The notes under the pieces were generated by a model. The model ran no database searches. It had not been told where the DNA came from and saw only the letters and a list, made by a program, of their open reading frames with translations. A program made the position numbers and the translations under genes. Source: Xanthomonas citri pv. mangiferaeindicae (lineage in GTDB: Bacteria; Pseudomonadota; Gammaproteobacteria; Xanthomonadales; Xanthomonadaceae). Taken from it: DNA of 64,000 nt. Below, piece by piece: positions 1 to 8,180 of the stretch (the stretch's first letter is position 1; each line of letters starts with the position of its first letter). The stretch spans positions 2,480,001-2,544,000 of the forward strand of contig CP016836.1 in assembly GCA_002240395.1 (NCBI GenBank). Reading direction: 5' to 3'.

Positions 1-1304
1 GATTCCGGGTGTTGCCGCCGTGGTGGCAGACCTGGTGGGCACTCACGCTGCTGATCTGCGCCATGGGACTGGTCGCGCTGTGGGGCGCGTCGATCTACCG
101 CCGGCGCGTGCGGCGGCGCGCGGAACTGCAGTTGGCCGGGCGCCAGCGCGAACTTGCCGAGCAGGCGTCGCTGGCCAAGAGCCGCTTCCTGGCCACGCTC
201 GGCCATGAGGTCCGCACACCGATGACTGGCGTGCTGGGCATGAGCGAGCTGCTGCTCGACACCCCGCTCGACGCGCGGCAGCGCAGCTACACCGAATCCA
301 TCCGCCGCGCCGGCGACCACCTGATGCGTCTGGTCAACGATGCACTGGATCTGGCGCGGATCGAGGCCGGCAAGCTCGAGCTCGATCCGCAGCCGTTCGA
401 GCTGCGCGCATTGATCGAGGACATCGTCTCGCTGTCCGCGCCGATGGCCCGGCACAAGGCGCTGGGCTTCGATGTCGCCTTCGACGAGGGCGTGCCGGCC
501 TGGGTGCATGGCGACGCGGTGCGGGTGCGGCAGATCCTGTTGAACCTGATCGGCAATGCAATCAAGTTCACCGACGACGGGCGGGTCGGATTGCGGATCG
601 CGCGTCCGCCCGAAGGCCTGTGTTTCCAGATCAGCGACACCGGCCCCGGGCTCAGCGCCGAGCAATGCCAGCGGCTGTTCCGGCGTTTCGAGCAGGCCGA
701 CGGCGCACGCACCGCCGCGCGCTACGGCGGCAGCGGCCTGGGGCTGGCGATCAGCCAGGAACTGTCGCTGGCGATGGGCGGCCGGATCGACGTCGAGAGC
801 ACCCTTGGCGCGGGCACCCGGTTCACGGTCGTGCTGCCATTGGCCGAGGTCGCCACCCCGCCGCGGCGCACGCGCTTCGAGGGCCACGAGCGCATCACCG
901 CGGCGGTCGGACTGGTGGTGCTGCTGGTCGAGGACGACCAGACCGTGGCCGACGTGATCCGGGGCCTGCTCGAGGCGCAGGGCCACCAGGTCGCTCACGC
1001 GATGCATGGGCTCGCTGCGCTGACCGAAGTGCGGACCCAGACGTTCGACATCGCCCTGCTCGATCTGGACCTGCCGGGCATCGACGGTCTGACCCTGGCC
1101 GGCATGCTGCGCGCCCAAGGCTTCGACCGTCCGCTGGTTGCGGTCACCGCGCGCGCCGATGCCGAGGCCGAGCCGGCGGCGCGCGCGGCCGGTTTCGACG
1201 GCTTCCTGCGCAAGCCGCTGACCGGCGAGATGCTGGCCGACGTGCTGGCCCAAAGCTGGCGGCCGGTCCACGAAGGCGGCGGTCTGGACGACCGCGAGGA
1301 CTAA
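1..1304 (+). CDS. Hybrid sensor histidine kinase/response regulator, 5'-truncated by the window edge
   Basis: Cytoplasmic half of a membrane-bound two-component hybrid kinase. The frame is open from base 3; the first visible residues (FRVLPPWWQTWWA) look like the end of a periplasmic Y_Y_Y-type sensor domain, so the real start lies upstream and the GTG at 9 is probably not the start. One membrane segment follows, then a HisKA domain with the phospho-acceptor His in HEVRTPM, an ATPase domain with N box (NLIGNAIKF) and G boxes (DTGPGL, GSGLGLAI), and a C-terminal receiver with the acidic pair EDD, the phospho-acceptor Asp in LLDLDLPG, a TAR switch region and Lys in KPL. No HPt domain follows. 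Its input and partners cannot be seen. It is followed directly by a DNA-repair cluster with no obvious link. Confidence 0.9.
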   Translation, partial: FRVLPPWWQTWWALTLLICAMGLVALWGASIYRRRVRRRAELQLAGRQRELAEQASLAKSRFLATLGHEVRTPMTGVLGMSELLLDTPLDARQRSYTESIRRAGDHLMRLVNDALDLARIEAGKLELDPQPFELRALIEDIVSLSAPMARHKALGFDVAFDEGVPAWVHGDAVRVRQILLNLIGNAIKFTDDGRVGLRIARPPEGLCFQISDTGPGLSAEQCQRLFRRFEQADGARTAARYGGSGLGLAISQELSLAMGGRIDVESTLGAGTRFTVVLPLAEVATPPRRTRFEGHERITAAVGLVVLLVEDDQTVADVIRGLLEAQGHQVAHAMHGLAALTEVRTQTFDIALLDLDLPGIDGLTLAGMLRAQGFDRPLVAVTARADAEAEPAARAAGFDGFLRKPLTGEMLADVLAQSWRPVHEGGGLDDRED

Positions 1305-1350
1305 CGGCGGCTTGGCACCGCCTGCACGGCGGCGTCGCCAGACTGCCGCC

Positions 1351-2388
1351 ATGGCCGCCTCCCGTCCGTCCTCCACCGCCCGCATGCCGAAAGGGCGGCG
1401 CGACGACCTCATCCAGTTGCGCCCCGAGGGCCTGTACTGCCCGGCCGGCGATTTCCATATCGATCCTTGGCGTCCGGTGCCGCGTGCGGTGATCACTCAC
1501 GGCCACGGCGACCATGCGCGCACTGGCATGGGCGCCTACCACACCACGCGTGCGGGGCTGCCGATCCTGGAGTGGCGCCTGGGCGAGCAGATCTATGTCG
1601 CACACGATTACGGCGCGCCATTCCAGATGGGCGCGGCGACGGTGTCGCTGCATCCGGCCGGCCACGTGCTGGGCTCGGCCCAGGTGCGGGTGGAGGTCGA
1701 CGGCGAGGTCTGGGTCGCCTCGGGCGACTACAAGCGCCAGCACGATCCGACCTGCGCACCGTTCGAGGTCGTGCGCTGCGACACCTTCATCACCGAGGCC
1801 ACGTTCGGCCTGCCGGTCTACCGATGGCCCGACACCGCACTGGTCGCCGCCGAGATCGAGGCCTGGCGCGCGCACTGCGAGACGCGCGGGGAGGTGGCGG
1901 TGCTGTTCTGTTACGCGCTGGGCAAGGCCCAGCGCGTGCTGGCCGAACTGGCGGCGCATACCGACCAGCCGGCGCTGCTGCACGGGGCGGTCGCCGCCGG
2001 CGTCGAGGTCTACCGGCGGGCCGGCATCGCGATGCTCGACACCCTGCCGGTCGCCGAGACCGATCGCGGCGGCGATTTTGCCGGCCGGTTGGTCATCGCG
2101 CCGCCATCGGCGGCCGGCAGCGCGTGGATGCGCCGGTTCCGCCGCGCGCAGCAGGGCTTCGCATCGGGCTGGATGCGCATTCGTGGCAATCGACGCCGTC
2201 GCAACTACGATCGCGGCTTCGTGGTGTCCGACCACGCCGACTGGCCCGATCTGATGCGGACCGTGCGCGAGACCGGTGCCACGCGGGTGATCGCGACCCA
2301 TGGCAACACCGATGCGATCATCCGTGCGCTACGCGAGGATGGCATCGCGGCCGAAGCCTTCCGCACCGATTTCGGGGACGAGGAATGA
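1351..2388 (+). CDS. Ligase-associated DNA exonuclease, MBL fold
   Basis: Metallo-beta-lactamase/beta-CASP-like nuclease of the type encoded beside bacterial ATP-dependent DNA ligases, where it acts as a metal-dependent DNA exonuclease in strand-break processing. The metal-binding HGHGDH motif sits near residue 50, with further His/Asp positions (HPAGHVLGS, SGDYK, SDHAD) as in the family. Length is about 345 residues. Start choice is uncertain: TTG 1312, ATG 1351 and ATG 1384 are all in frame without a strong ribosome site, and the conserved protein begins around 1384. The stop at 2386-2388 precedes the ligase ATG by 25 nt, so the two are probably co-transcribed. Family assignment is firm; the biochemical role is taken from family knowledge. 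Confidence 0.88.
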   Translation: MAASRPSSTARMPKGRRDDLIQLRPEGLYCPAGDFHIDPWRPVPRAVITHGHGDHARTGMGAYHTTRAGLPILEWRLGEQIYVAHDYGAPFQMGAATVSLHPAGHVLGSAQVRVEVDGEVWVASGDYKRQHDPTCAPFEVVRCDTFITEATFGLPVYRWPDTALVAAEIEAWRAHCETRGEVAVLFCYALGKAQRVLAELAAHTDQPALLHGAVAAGVEVYRRAGIAMLDTLPVAETDRGGDFAGRLVIAPPSAAGSAWMRRFRRAQQGFASGWMRIRGNRRRRNYDRGFVVSDHADWPDLMRTVRETGATRVIATHGNTDAIIRALREDGIAAEAFRTDFGDEE

Positions 2389-2413
2389 GCGCCCGGCGCT
2401 CGAGGGCCTGCGC

Positions 2414-4126
2414 ATGAGGCGCTTCGCCCGGCTGTACCGCGAGCTCGATCGCAGCACCGCCACGCTCGACAAGCGCGCGGCACTGGTTGCCTACTTCCGC
2501 GACGCGCCGCCGCACGATGCCGCCTGGGCGCTGTTCCTGCTGGCCGGCGGCAAGGTCGCCGGGGCCGGGCGACGCATCGCCAATACCCGCGAACTGCGCG
2601 AATGGATTGGTGAGGCCGCGGGCTTGCCCGACTGGCTGGTCGACGACAGCTACGACCAGGTCGGCGACTTGGCCGAGACGCTCGCGCTGCTGCTCGACGA
2701 TCCCGTCGCGCCGGCCGACGACGTCTCGCTGGCCGAATGGATCGAGCGGCGGCTGATCCCGGTCGCCAATCGCGACCCGGCGGTCCGGCGCGCGCTGGTG
2801 GTCGAGGCCTGGGCTTCGCTGTGTTTCGACGAGCGGCTGGTGTTCAACAAGTTGCTGACCGGCGCGCTGCGCGTGGGCGTTTCGCAGCGACTGGTGCAGC
2901 AGGCGCTGGCGGAGATGAGCGGGCTGGACATCGCGCGTATCGCCCAACGCATGCTCGGCAGTTGGACGCCGAGCGCGCAGTTCCTGCGCGACCTGCTCTC
3001 GCCCGACGAACTGCCCAGCGACCGGCGTCAGCCGTATCCGTTCTTCCTTGCTTCGCCCTTGGAGCAGGCGCTGCGTCCCGACACGGTGAGCGAGGGCACG
3101 GATGTCGAGGCGGCCGCCGATGCGGAGCCGGATATGGACGTGGCGGCGCCGGTGCTGGCCAACGATCCCGACGCGGTCGCGCGTGCGCTCGGCCCGATCG
3201 AAGACTGGCTGCTGGAATGGAAGTGGGACGGCATCCGCCTGCAACTGATCCGCCGCGGCGCGGACATCGCGCTGTGGTCGCGCGGCGAAGAACGCCTCGA
3301 CGGACGCTTTCCCGAGATCGAAGCCGCGGCGCTGACGCTGCCCCGCGACTGTGTGTTCGACGGCGAGCTGCTGGCCTGGCGGCCGGGCGAACCCGCGCCG
3401 ATGCCGTTCACCGCGCTGCAGACCCGCATCCAGCGCCGCAAGCCCGGACCGAAGACACTCGCCGACACGCCGGTGCGCGTGCAGGTCTACGACCTGCTCG
3501 AGCTCGACGGCGAGGACTGGCGCGACCGGCCGCAGGCCGAGCGCCGGGCGATGCTCGAGACATTGGTCGCCCAGTACGACGATCCGCGCATCGTGATCTC
3601 GCCGCGTGTGGACGCCGCTGACTGGGCGCAGGCCGCCGCGCTGCGCGCCGATGCCCGCGCGCGCGGCGTCGAGGGCTTGATGCTCAAGCGCGCCGATGCC
3701 CGCTACCAGGCCGGCCGGCGTCGCGGCGACTGGTGGAAGTGGAAGATCGATCCGCTGACCATCGACGCGGTGCTGATCTATGCGCAGGCCGGCCACGGCC
3801 GGCGCAGCACGCTCTACACCGACTACACCTTCGCACTGTGGGATGGCGACACCCTGGTGCCGGTCGCCAAAGCCTATTCGGGGCTCGACGACCGCGAAAT
3901 CCTCGCGCTCGACAAGTGGATCCGCGCGCACACCCTCGAGCGCTTCGGGCCGGTGCGTTCGGTCACCGCGCACCATGTCTTCGAGCTCGGCTTCGAGGCG
4001 GTCAACCGCTCGAGCCGGCACAAGTCCGGCATCGCCGTGCGCTTTCCGCGCATCCTGCGCTGGCGCCGCGACAAGCCGATCGCCGAGGCCGATCGGCTCG
4101 AGACCTTGCGGGCGCTCGCACGGTGA
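2414..4126 (+). CDS. ATP-dependent DNA ligase of the four-gene repair cluster
   Basis: Joins nicks in duplex DNA using ATP. It has an N-terminal DNA-binding ligase domain (about residues 1-220), then the nucleotidyltransferase core with the adenylated lysine K270 in motif I (EWKWDGIRL), motif III-type VFDGELLAW, motif IV EGLMLK and motif V WWKWK, and finally an OB-fold domain. It is 570 residues long, normal for this family. An acidic, Ala-rich linker (about residues 223-255) lies just before the catalytic core. The ATG at 2414 was chosen because the protein alignment begins at MRRFARLYREL; upstream in-frame codons run back into the exonuclease gene. It lies between the exonuclease and the Lhr-type helicase. 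This is separate from the essential NAD-dependent LigA, which is not in the window. Confidence 0.93.
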   Translation: MRRFARLYRELDRSTATLDKRAALVAYFRDAPPHDAAWALFLLAGGKVAGAGRRIANTRELREWIGEAAGLPDWLVDDSYDQVGDLAETLALLLDDPVAPADDVSLAEWIERRLIPVANRDPAVRRALVVEAWASLCFDERLVFNKLLTGALRVGVSQRLVQQALAEMSGLDIARIAQRMLGSWTPSAQFLRDLLSPDELPSDRRQPYPFFLASPLEQALRPDTVSEGTDVEAAADAEPDMDVAAPVLANDPDAVARALGPIEDWLLEWKWDGIRLQLIRRGADIALWSRGEERLDGRFPEIEAAALTLPRDCVFDGELLAWRPGEPAPMPFTALQTRIQRRKPGPKTLADTPVRVQVYDLLELDGEDWRDRPQAERRAMLETLVAQYDDPRIVISPRVDAADWAQAAALRADARARGVEGLMLKRADARYQAGRRRGDWWKWKIDPLTIDAVLIYAQAGHGRRSTLYTDYTFALWDGDTLVPVAKAYSGLDDREILALDKWIRAHTLERFGPVRSVTAHHVFELGFEAVNRSSRHKSGIAVRFPRILRWRRDKPIAEADRLETLRALAR

Positions 4127-4187
4127 CGGCGGCGTCCGGCGAGCGCGGCCGTCCGCGGTGCGCAGGGACGTGGCCCGGCCGGTGGCG

Positions 4188-6686
4188 ATGACTCGTCTTC
4201 GCGGCCCCGATGCGCCGCTGCGCGCCTGGTTTGCGGCGCAGGGCTGGCGTCCGGCACCGTTCCAGCGCGAGGTCTGGCGCCGGTATCTGGCCGGGGAGTC
4301 GGGCCTGTTGCATACCCCGACCGGCAGCGGCAAAACACTGGCCGCCTTCGGCGGGCCCCTGCTCGAAGCGCTGGCCGCGCGCCCGCGTGCGAAGGCCGGT
4401 CCACGCACGACCCCGGCGAAGTCAGCCGCGCGTGCCGGCAAAGACGCCGGGCGCAGGCTGCAGGTGCTGTGGATCACCCCGCTGCGCGCGCTCGCGGTCG
4501 ACACGGTGCGCGCATTGCGCGCGCCGATCGAGGCGCTCGGTCTGGATTGGACGGTCGCCATGCGCACTGGCGATGCCAGCGCACGCGACCGGCGGCTGGC
4601 GCGCAGCGGCCAGGCCGAGGTGCTGGTGACCACGCCCGAATCGCTGTCATTGCTGCTCTCCTATGCCGACACCGCGCCGCTGCTGGCCTCGGTGCGCTGC
4701 GTGGTCGTCGACGAATGGCACGAACTGCTCGGCAACAAGCGCGGCGTGCTGCTGCAGCTGGCGCTTGCGCGGCTGCGCCGGCTCGCACCGGCGCTGCGCA
4801 TCTGGGGCGTCTCGGCGACGCTCGGCAACCTGGCGCAGGCGCGCGATGCGCTGCTGCCGCATTGTCCGCAGGCGCAGGTGGTCGCCGGGGTGGCGCCCAA
4901 GCGTTTCACGCTCGACACGCTGCTGCCCGGCGAGGACGAGCGCTTTCCGTGGGCCGGCCATCTGGGCCTGGCGCAGTTGCCGCGTGTGCTGGAGCGGCTG
5001 ATGGCCGAACGCACCAGCCTGCTGTTCGCCAACACCCGCTCGCAGGCCGAACTGTGGCATCGCGCGCTGTCGGCGGTCTGGCCGGAGGCGCCCGAAACGC
5101 TGGCACTGCATCACGGTTCGCTCGATCCGAAGCTGCGCGCGGCCGCTGAGCAGGGCCTGCGCGCCGGCAGCGTGCGCTGCGTGGTTGCGACCTCCAGCCT
5201 CGATCTCGGTGTCGACTTTCCCGCCGTCGACCAAGTACTGCAGATTGGCAGCCCGAAAGGCGTCTCGCGCTTGCTGCAACGTGCCGGGCGCGCACGCCAC
5301 CGCCCGGGCGAAGCGGGGCACGTGGTCTGCGTGCCGACGCACGCGCTGGAACTGGTCGAGTACGCCGCGGCTCGCGCCGCGGTTGCCGCGGGTACGATCG
5401 AATCGCGCCCGCCGCCTGTGCTCAGCCTCGATGTGCTGGCCCAGCACTGTGTGACGCTGGCGCTGGGCGGCGGCTTCGAGGCCGATGCGCTTTACGACGA
5501 AGTCCGCGGGACCCATGCGTTCCGCGCGCTCGACCCACTGGCCTGGCGCGCGGTGCTCGATTTCATCGTCCAGGGCGGCGCGGCGCTGGCGCATTACCCC
5601 GACTTCCGCCGCGTGGTGCGCGGCGAGGACGGGGTCTATCGGGTCGAGGACCGACGCATCGCGCTGCGTCATCGCCTGTCGATCGGCACGATCGCCAGCG
5701 ATGGCGCGGTGCGCGTGAAGCTGCTGCGCGGCGGGGGCCTGGGCTCGGTCGAGGAGAGTTTCGTCGGTCGCTTGCGGCCGCGCGACCGGTTCCAGTTCGC
5801 CGGCCGCACGCTGGAGTTGGTGCGGCTGGAAGACATGACCGCGTACGTGCGCGTCGCCAAGGCCGGCAGCGGCACGGTGCCCAAATGGCAGGGCGGCCGG
5901 ATGTCGCTGTCGGGCACGTTGGCGCACGAGGTCGAGCGCCTGTTCGCCGGCCCGCGCGATGCACCGGAGCTGCGTGCGATCGGTCGGCTGCTCGATCTGC
6001 AGCAGCGGCTGTCTGCACTACCGGCGCCGGGCCGCCTGCTGGTGGAATGGATCCGCGCGCGCGGCGCGCGCCACCTGTTCGTGTTTCCGTTCGCCGGGCG
6101 TCAGGTGCACGAGGGCCTGGCCGCGCTGCTGGCGCTGCGCTGGGGCCGCCTGCGCGCCAACAGCTTCTCGTTCGCCGCCAACGATTACGGCTTCGTGCTC
6201 TCGCCCGCGCAGGAAGTGGAGCTCGATGCGCTCGATGTCGAAGCGATGCTCTCGCCCGAGGCCTTGATCGATGACCTGCGCGAGAGCCTGAACCTGGCCG
6301 AGCTCGCCCGCCGCCAATTTCGCGACATCGCCCGCGTCGCCGGTCTGCTGCCGCCGTCGCTGCCCGGACGCGCGCCACGTTCGATGCGCCAGTTGCAGGC
6401 CTCCAGCGGCCTGCTGTTCGACGTGCTGCGCCGGCACGATCCCGACCACATGCTGCTGGCGCTGGCCGAGCGTGAGGTGTTCGCCGCGCAACTGGACGTG
6501 GTGCAACTGCGCACCACGCTGGAGGATTGCAGTGCCCGCAGGCTCGACCTGCATCCGCTGCGCACGTTCACCCCGCTGTCGTTCCCGCTGTGGGCCGAGT
6601 CGATGCGTGGCCAGCTCAGCACCGAGGACTGGCGCACACGCGTGCAGCGCGCGGCGGCGCAACTGGAGCGGCGCAATCGTGGCTGA
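4188..6686 (+). CDS. Ligase-associated DEXH-box DNA helicase (Lhr-core type)
   Basis: Superfamily 2 helicase, expected to be an ATP-dependent 3'-5' DNA translocase. Walker A is PTGSGKT with Lys49; the DEXH motif is DEWH with Asp175; then SATL (motif III), the second RecA domain with a TSSLDLGVDFP segment and the QRAGRARH motif VI, and a long winged-helix/DEAD-associated C-terminal region. It is 832 residues long, matching the ligase-associated Lhr-core form rather than the longer 1500-residue Lhr. ATG 4188 was chosen because the protein then begins a few residues before the conserved FQREVW segment. It overlaps the following phosphoesterase by 8 nt, indicating translational coupling. Confidence 0.92.
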   Translation: MTRLRGPDAPLRAWFAAQGWRPAPFQREVWRRYLAGESGLLHTPTGSGKTLAAFGGPLLEALAARPRAKAGPRTTPAKSAARAGKDAGRRLQVLWITPLRALAVDTVRALRAPIEALGLDWTVAMRTGDASARDRRLARSGQAEVLVTTPESLSLLLSYADTAPLLASVRCVVVDEWHELLGNKRGVLLQLALARLRRLAPALRIWGVSATLGNLAQARDALLPHCPQAQVVAGVAPKRFTLDTLLPGEDERFPWAGHLGLAQLPRVLERLMAERTSLLFANTRSQAELWHRALSAVWPEAPETLALHHGSLDPKLRAAAEQGLRAGSVRCVVATSSLDLGVDFPAVDQVLQIGSPKGVSRLLQRAGRARHRPGEAGHVVCVPTHALELVEYAAARAAVAAGTIESRPPPVLSLDVLAQHCVTLALGGGFEADALYDEVRGTHAFRALDPLAWRAVLDFIVQGGAALAHYPDFRRVVRGEDGVYRVEDRRIALRHRLSIGTIASDGAVRVKLLRGGGLGSVEESFVGRLRPRDRFQFAGRTLELVRLEDMTAYVRVAKAGSGTVPKWQGGRMSLSGTLAHEVERLFAGPRDAPELRAIGRLLDLQQRLSALPAPGRLLVEWIRARGARHLFVFPFAGRQVHEGLAALLALRWGRLRANSFSFAANDYGFVLSPAQEVELDALDVEAMLSPEALIDDLRESLNLAELARRQFRDIARVAGLLPPSLPGRAPRSMRQLQASSGLLFDVLRRHDPDHMLLALAEREVFAAQLDVVQLRTTLEDCSARRLDLHPLRTFTPLSFPLWAESMRGQLSTEDWRTRVQRAAAQLERRNRG

Positions 6687-7353
6687 CGGCGCGTTGGAGA
6701 TCGAGATTGCCGGCGAGGCGCTGCGATTGTTCGCCGAGCGTGCGCTGCTGTGGCCGCGGCAGCGCACGCTGGTCGTGGCCGACGTGCATCTGGGCAAGGC
6801 GCAGCACTTTCGCGAGGCCGGCATCGCGCTGCCGCGTGGCGGCACCGAGCACGATCTCGAACGGCTCGACGGGCTGATCGAAGCCAGCGGCGCGACGCGA
6901 TTGCTGGTGCTCGGCGACCTGCTGCACGCCGGTGCGCGCGACGCGCCGTGGCGCACGGCCTGGCGGGCCTGGCGGGCGGACCGTCCCGCGCTGTCGGTCG
7001 ACCTGGTCGGCGGCAATCACGATCGCGCCCTGCGCGCTGCGCCCGAGCTGGCATGCACGCTCGGCCTGCGCCTGCACGGCGCGCTGTTGCACGAGCCCCC
7101 CTTCGTGTTCGTGCATGACGTCGACGACGCGGTTGCGGCCGATGTCGCGGGCTACCGGCTTGGCGGGCATCTGCATCCGGTGGTGCGCCTGCCGGGCCTG
7201 CCGCGCTTGCCGGCTTTCGTGTTCGCGCAGGATGCCGGCTTGCTGCCGGCGTTCACCGCGTTCGCTGGCGGCCTGCCGATCGCACCGTCGCCCGGCATGC
7301 GGCTGTACCCCTGCGCGCCGGGGGCCGTGGTGGCGCTGCCGGCGACGCTCTGA
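6679..7353 (+). CDS. pdeM: Ligase-associated metallophosphoesterase (PdeM-like)
   Basis: Calcineurin-type metallophosphoesterase, the fourth partner of the exonuclease/ligase/helicase cluster; homologues act as manganese-dependent DNA endonucleases or phosphodiesterases. Motifs seen are ADVHLGKA (Asp35 and His37 as metal ligands), VLGDLLHAG, GGNHDRAL and GHLHPVV, in the usual order. It is 224 residues long. The GTG start at 6679 gives the normal N-terminus and overlaps the helicase stop by 8 nt. No ribosome site stands out, consistent with coupled translation. It ends the repair operon; the next gene starts about 150 nt later. Confidence 0.88.
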   Translation: MADGALEIEIAGEALRLFAERALLWPRQRTLVVADVHLGKAQHFREAGIALPRGGTEHDLERLDGLIEASGATRLLVLGDLLHAGARDAPWRTAWRAWRADRPALSVDLVGGNHDRALRAAPELACTLGLRLHGALLHEPPFVFVHDVDDAVAADVAGYRLGGHLHPVVRLPGLPRLPAFVFAQDAGLLPAFTAFAGGLPIAPSPGMRLYPCAPGAVVALPATL

Positions 7354-7384
7354 GCGCATCCGTCGCTCGCATCCATCCGCTGGC

Positions 7385-7415
7385 TTGACGGCGACCGTAG
7401 CCGGGCTGGCATGAT
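7385..7415 (+). promoter_or_regulatory. Possible promoter for the flotillin/TelA cluster
   Basis: TTGACG at 7385-7390 and CATGAT at 7410-7415 resemble sigma-70 boxes, but the spacer is 19 nt, longer than ideal. The site lies in the 146-nt gap between the phosphoesterase and the YqiJ-like gene, where a promoter would be expected. This is inference from sequence only. Confidence 0.25.
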
Positions 7416-7499
7416 GGCGGGCCCATCGACCGGATGTTCGGCGGGAGCGGCCTGCGCGGGGAGTGTGGGCTGGCCAGGACACAGGAGTGCTTCGCCGAC

Positions 7500-8132
7500 A
7501 TGCCCGAATTCGTCGCCACCGCGCTCGGATACCCCACGCTCGTCTACAGCGTGCTGCTGGGGGTGTGCGCGCTCTACTGGCTGATCGCGGCGCTGGGGCT
7601 GGTGGACATCGGTGGCCTCGATCTCGACCTCGACCTGCCCGATGGCGCGGACGCGCATGGACTGGCCGGCGTGCTCGCACGGCTGGGGCTCGATCGGTTG
7701 CCGATCATGCTGGTGCTCACACTGGTGGTGTTCTTCGGCTGGTTCTGCACCTACTTCATCCATCTGTTCCTGCTCGCGCCGCTGTGGGGCTGGCTGCGCT
7801 GGACGCTGGGCACGCTCACTGCGCTGCTCGCACTGCTGCCGGGCGCACTGCTGACCACCGCGGCGCTGCGACCGTTGCGGCGCTGGCTGTCGAAGTTGCA
7901 ACCGGTCGCCGAACCCTCGCTGCTGGGACGGGTGGCCGTCGTGCGGACGCCGACGGTGTCGGCGTCCGCCGGAATGGCCGATGTCGACGACGGCGGTGCC
8001 GGCCTCGTCCTGCAGGTGCGCGCCGAAGGGGCCCATGTCCACCAACGCGGCGAGCGGGTGGTGCTGGTCGAGTTCGATCCTGTGGGGCATTGCTATCGGG
8101 TCGTGCCCGAAGCCGATTACCGTCACATCTGA
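7500..8132 (+). CDS. yqiJ: YqiJ-like inner-membrane OB-fold protein
   Basis: Membrane partner of YqiK-type flotillins, NfeD-like in layout: two to three membrane segments (about residues 12-38, 63-90, 94-118) followed by a cytoplasmic C-terminal OB-fold (about 140-205). An acidic stretch rich in Leu and Asp (GLDLDLDLPDG) separates the first two segments. It is 210 residues long. ATG 7500 was chosen over the in-frame start at 7434 because the first membrane segment then starts near residue 10. It lies 48 nt upstream of the flotillin gene, the usual YqiJ-YqiK arrangement. It is expected to help place or stabilise the flotillin scaffold in the inner membrane; its exact role is not known. Confidence 0.82.
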   Translation: MPEFVATALGYPTLVYSVLLGVCALYWLIAALGLVDIGGLDLDLDLPDGADAHGLAGVLARLGLDRLPIMLVLTLVVFFGWFCTYFIHLFLLAPLWGWLRWTLGTLTALLALLPGALLTTAALRPLRRWLSKLQPVAEPSLLGRVAVVRTPTVSASAGMADVDDGGAGLVLQVRAEGAHVHQRGERVVLVEFDPVGHCYRVVPEADYRHI

Positions 8133-8180
8133 TCCGTACGGTCCGCGGAATGCGGACCCCAAGCGAAGGAGAAACACCCG

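Noticed and set aside
2318..4633. A 771-codon minus-strand open frame over the ligase gene
   Set aside because: Same antisense-bias explanation; the ligase motifs on the plus strand are unambiguous.
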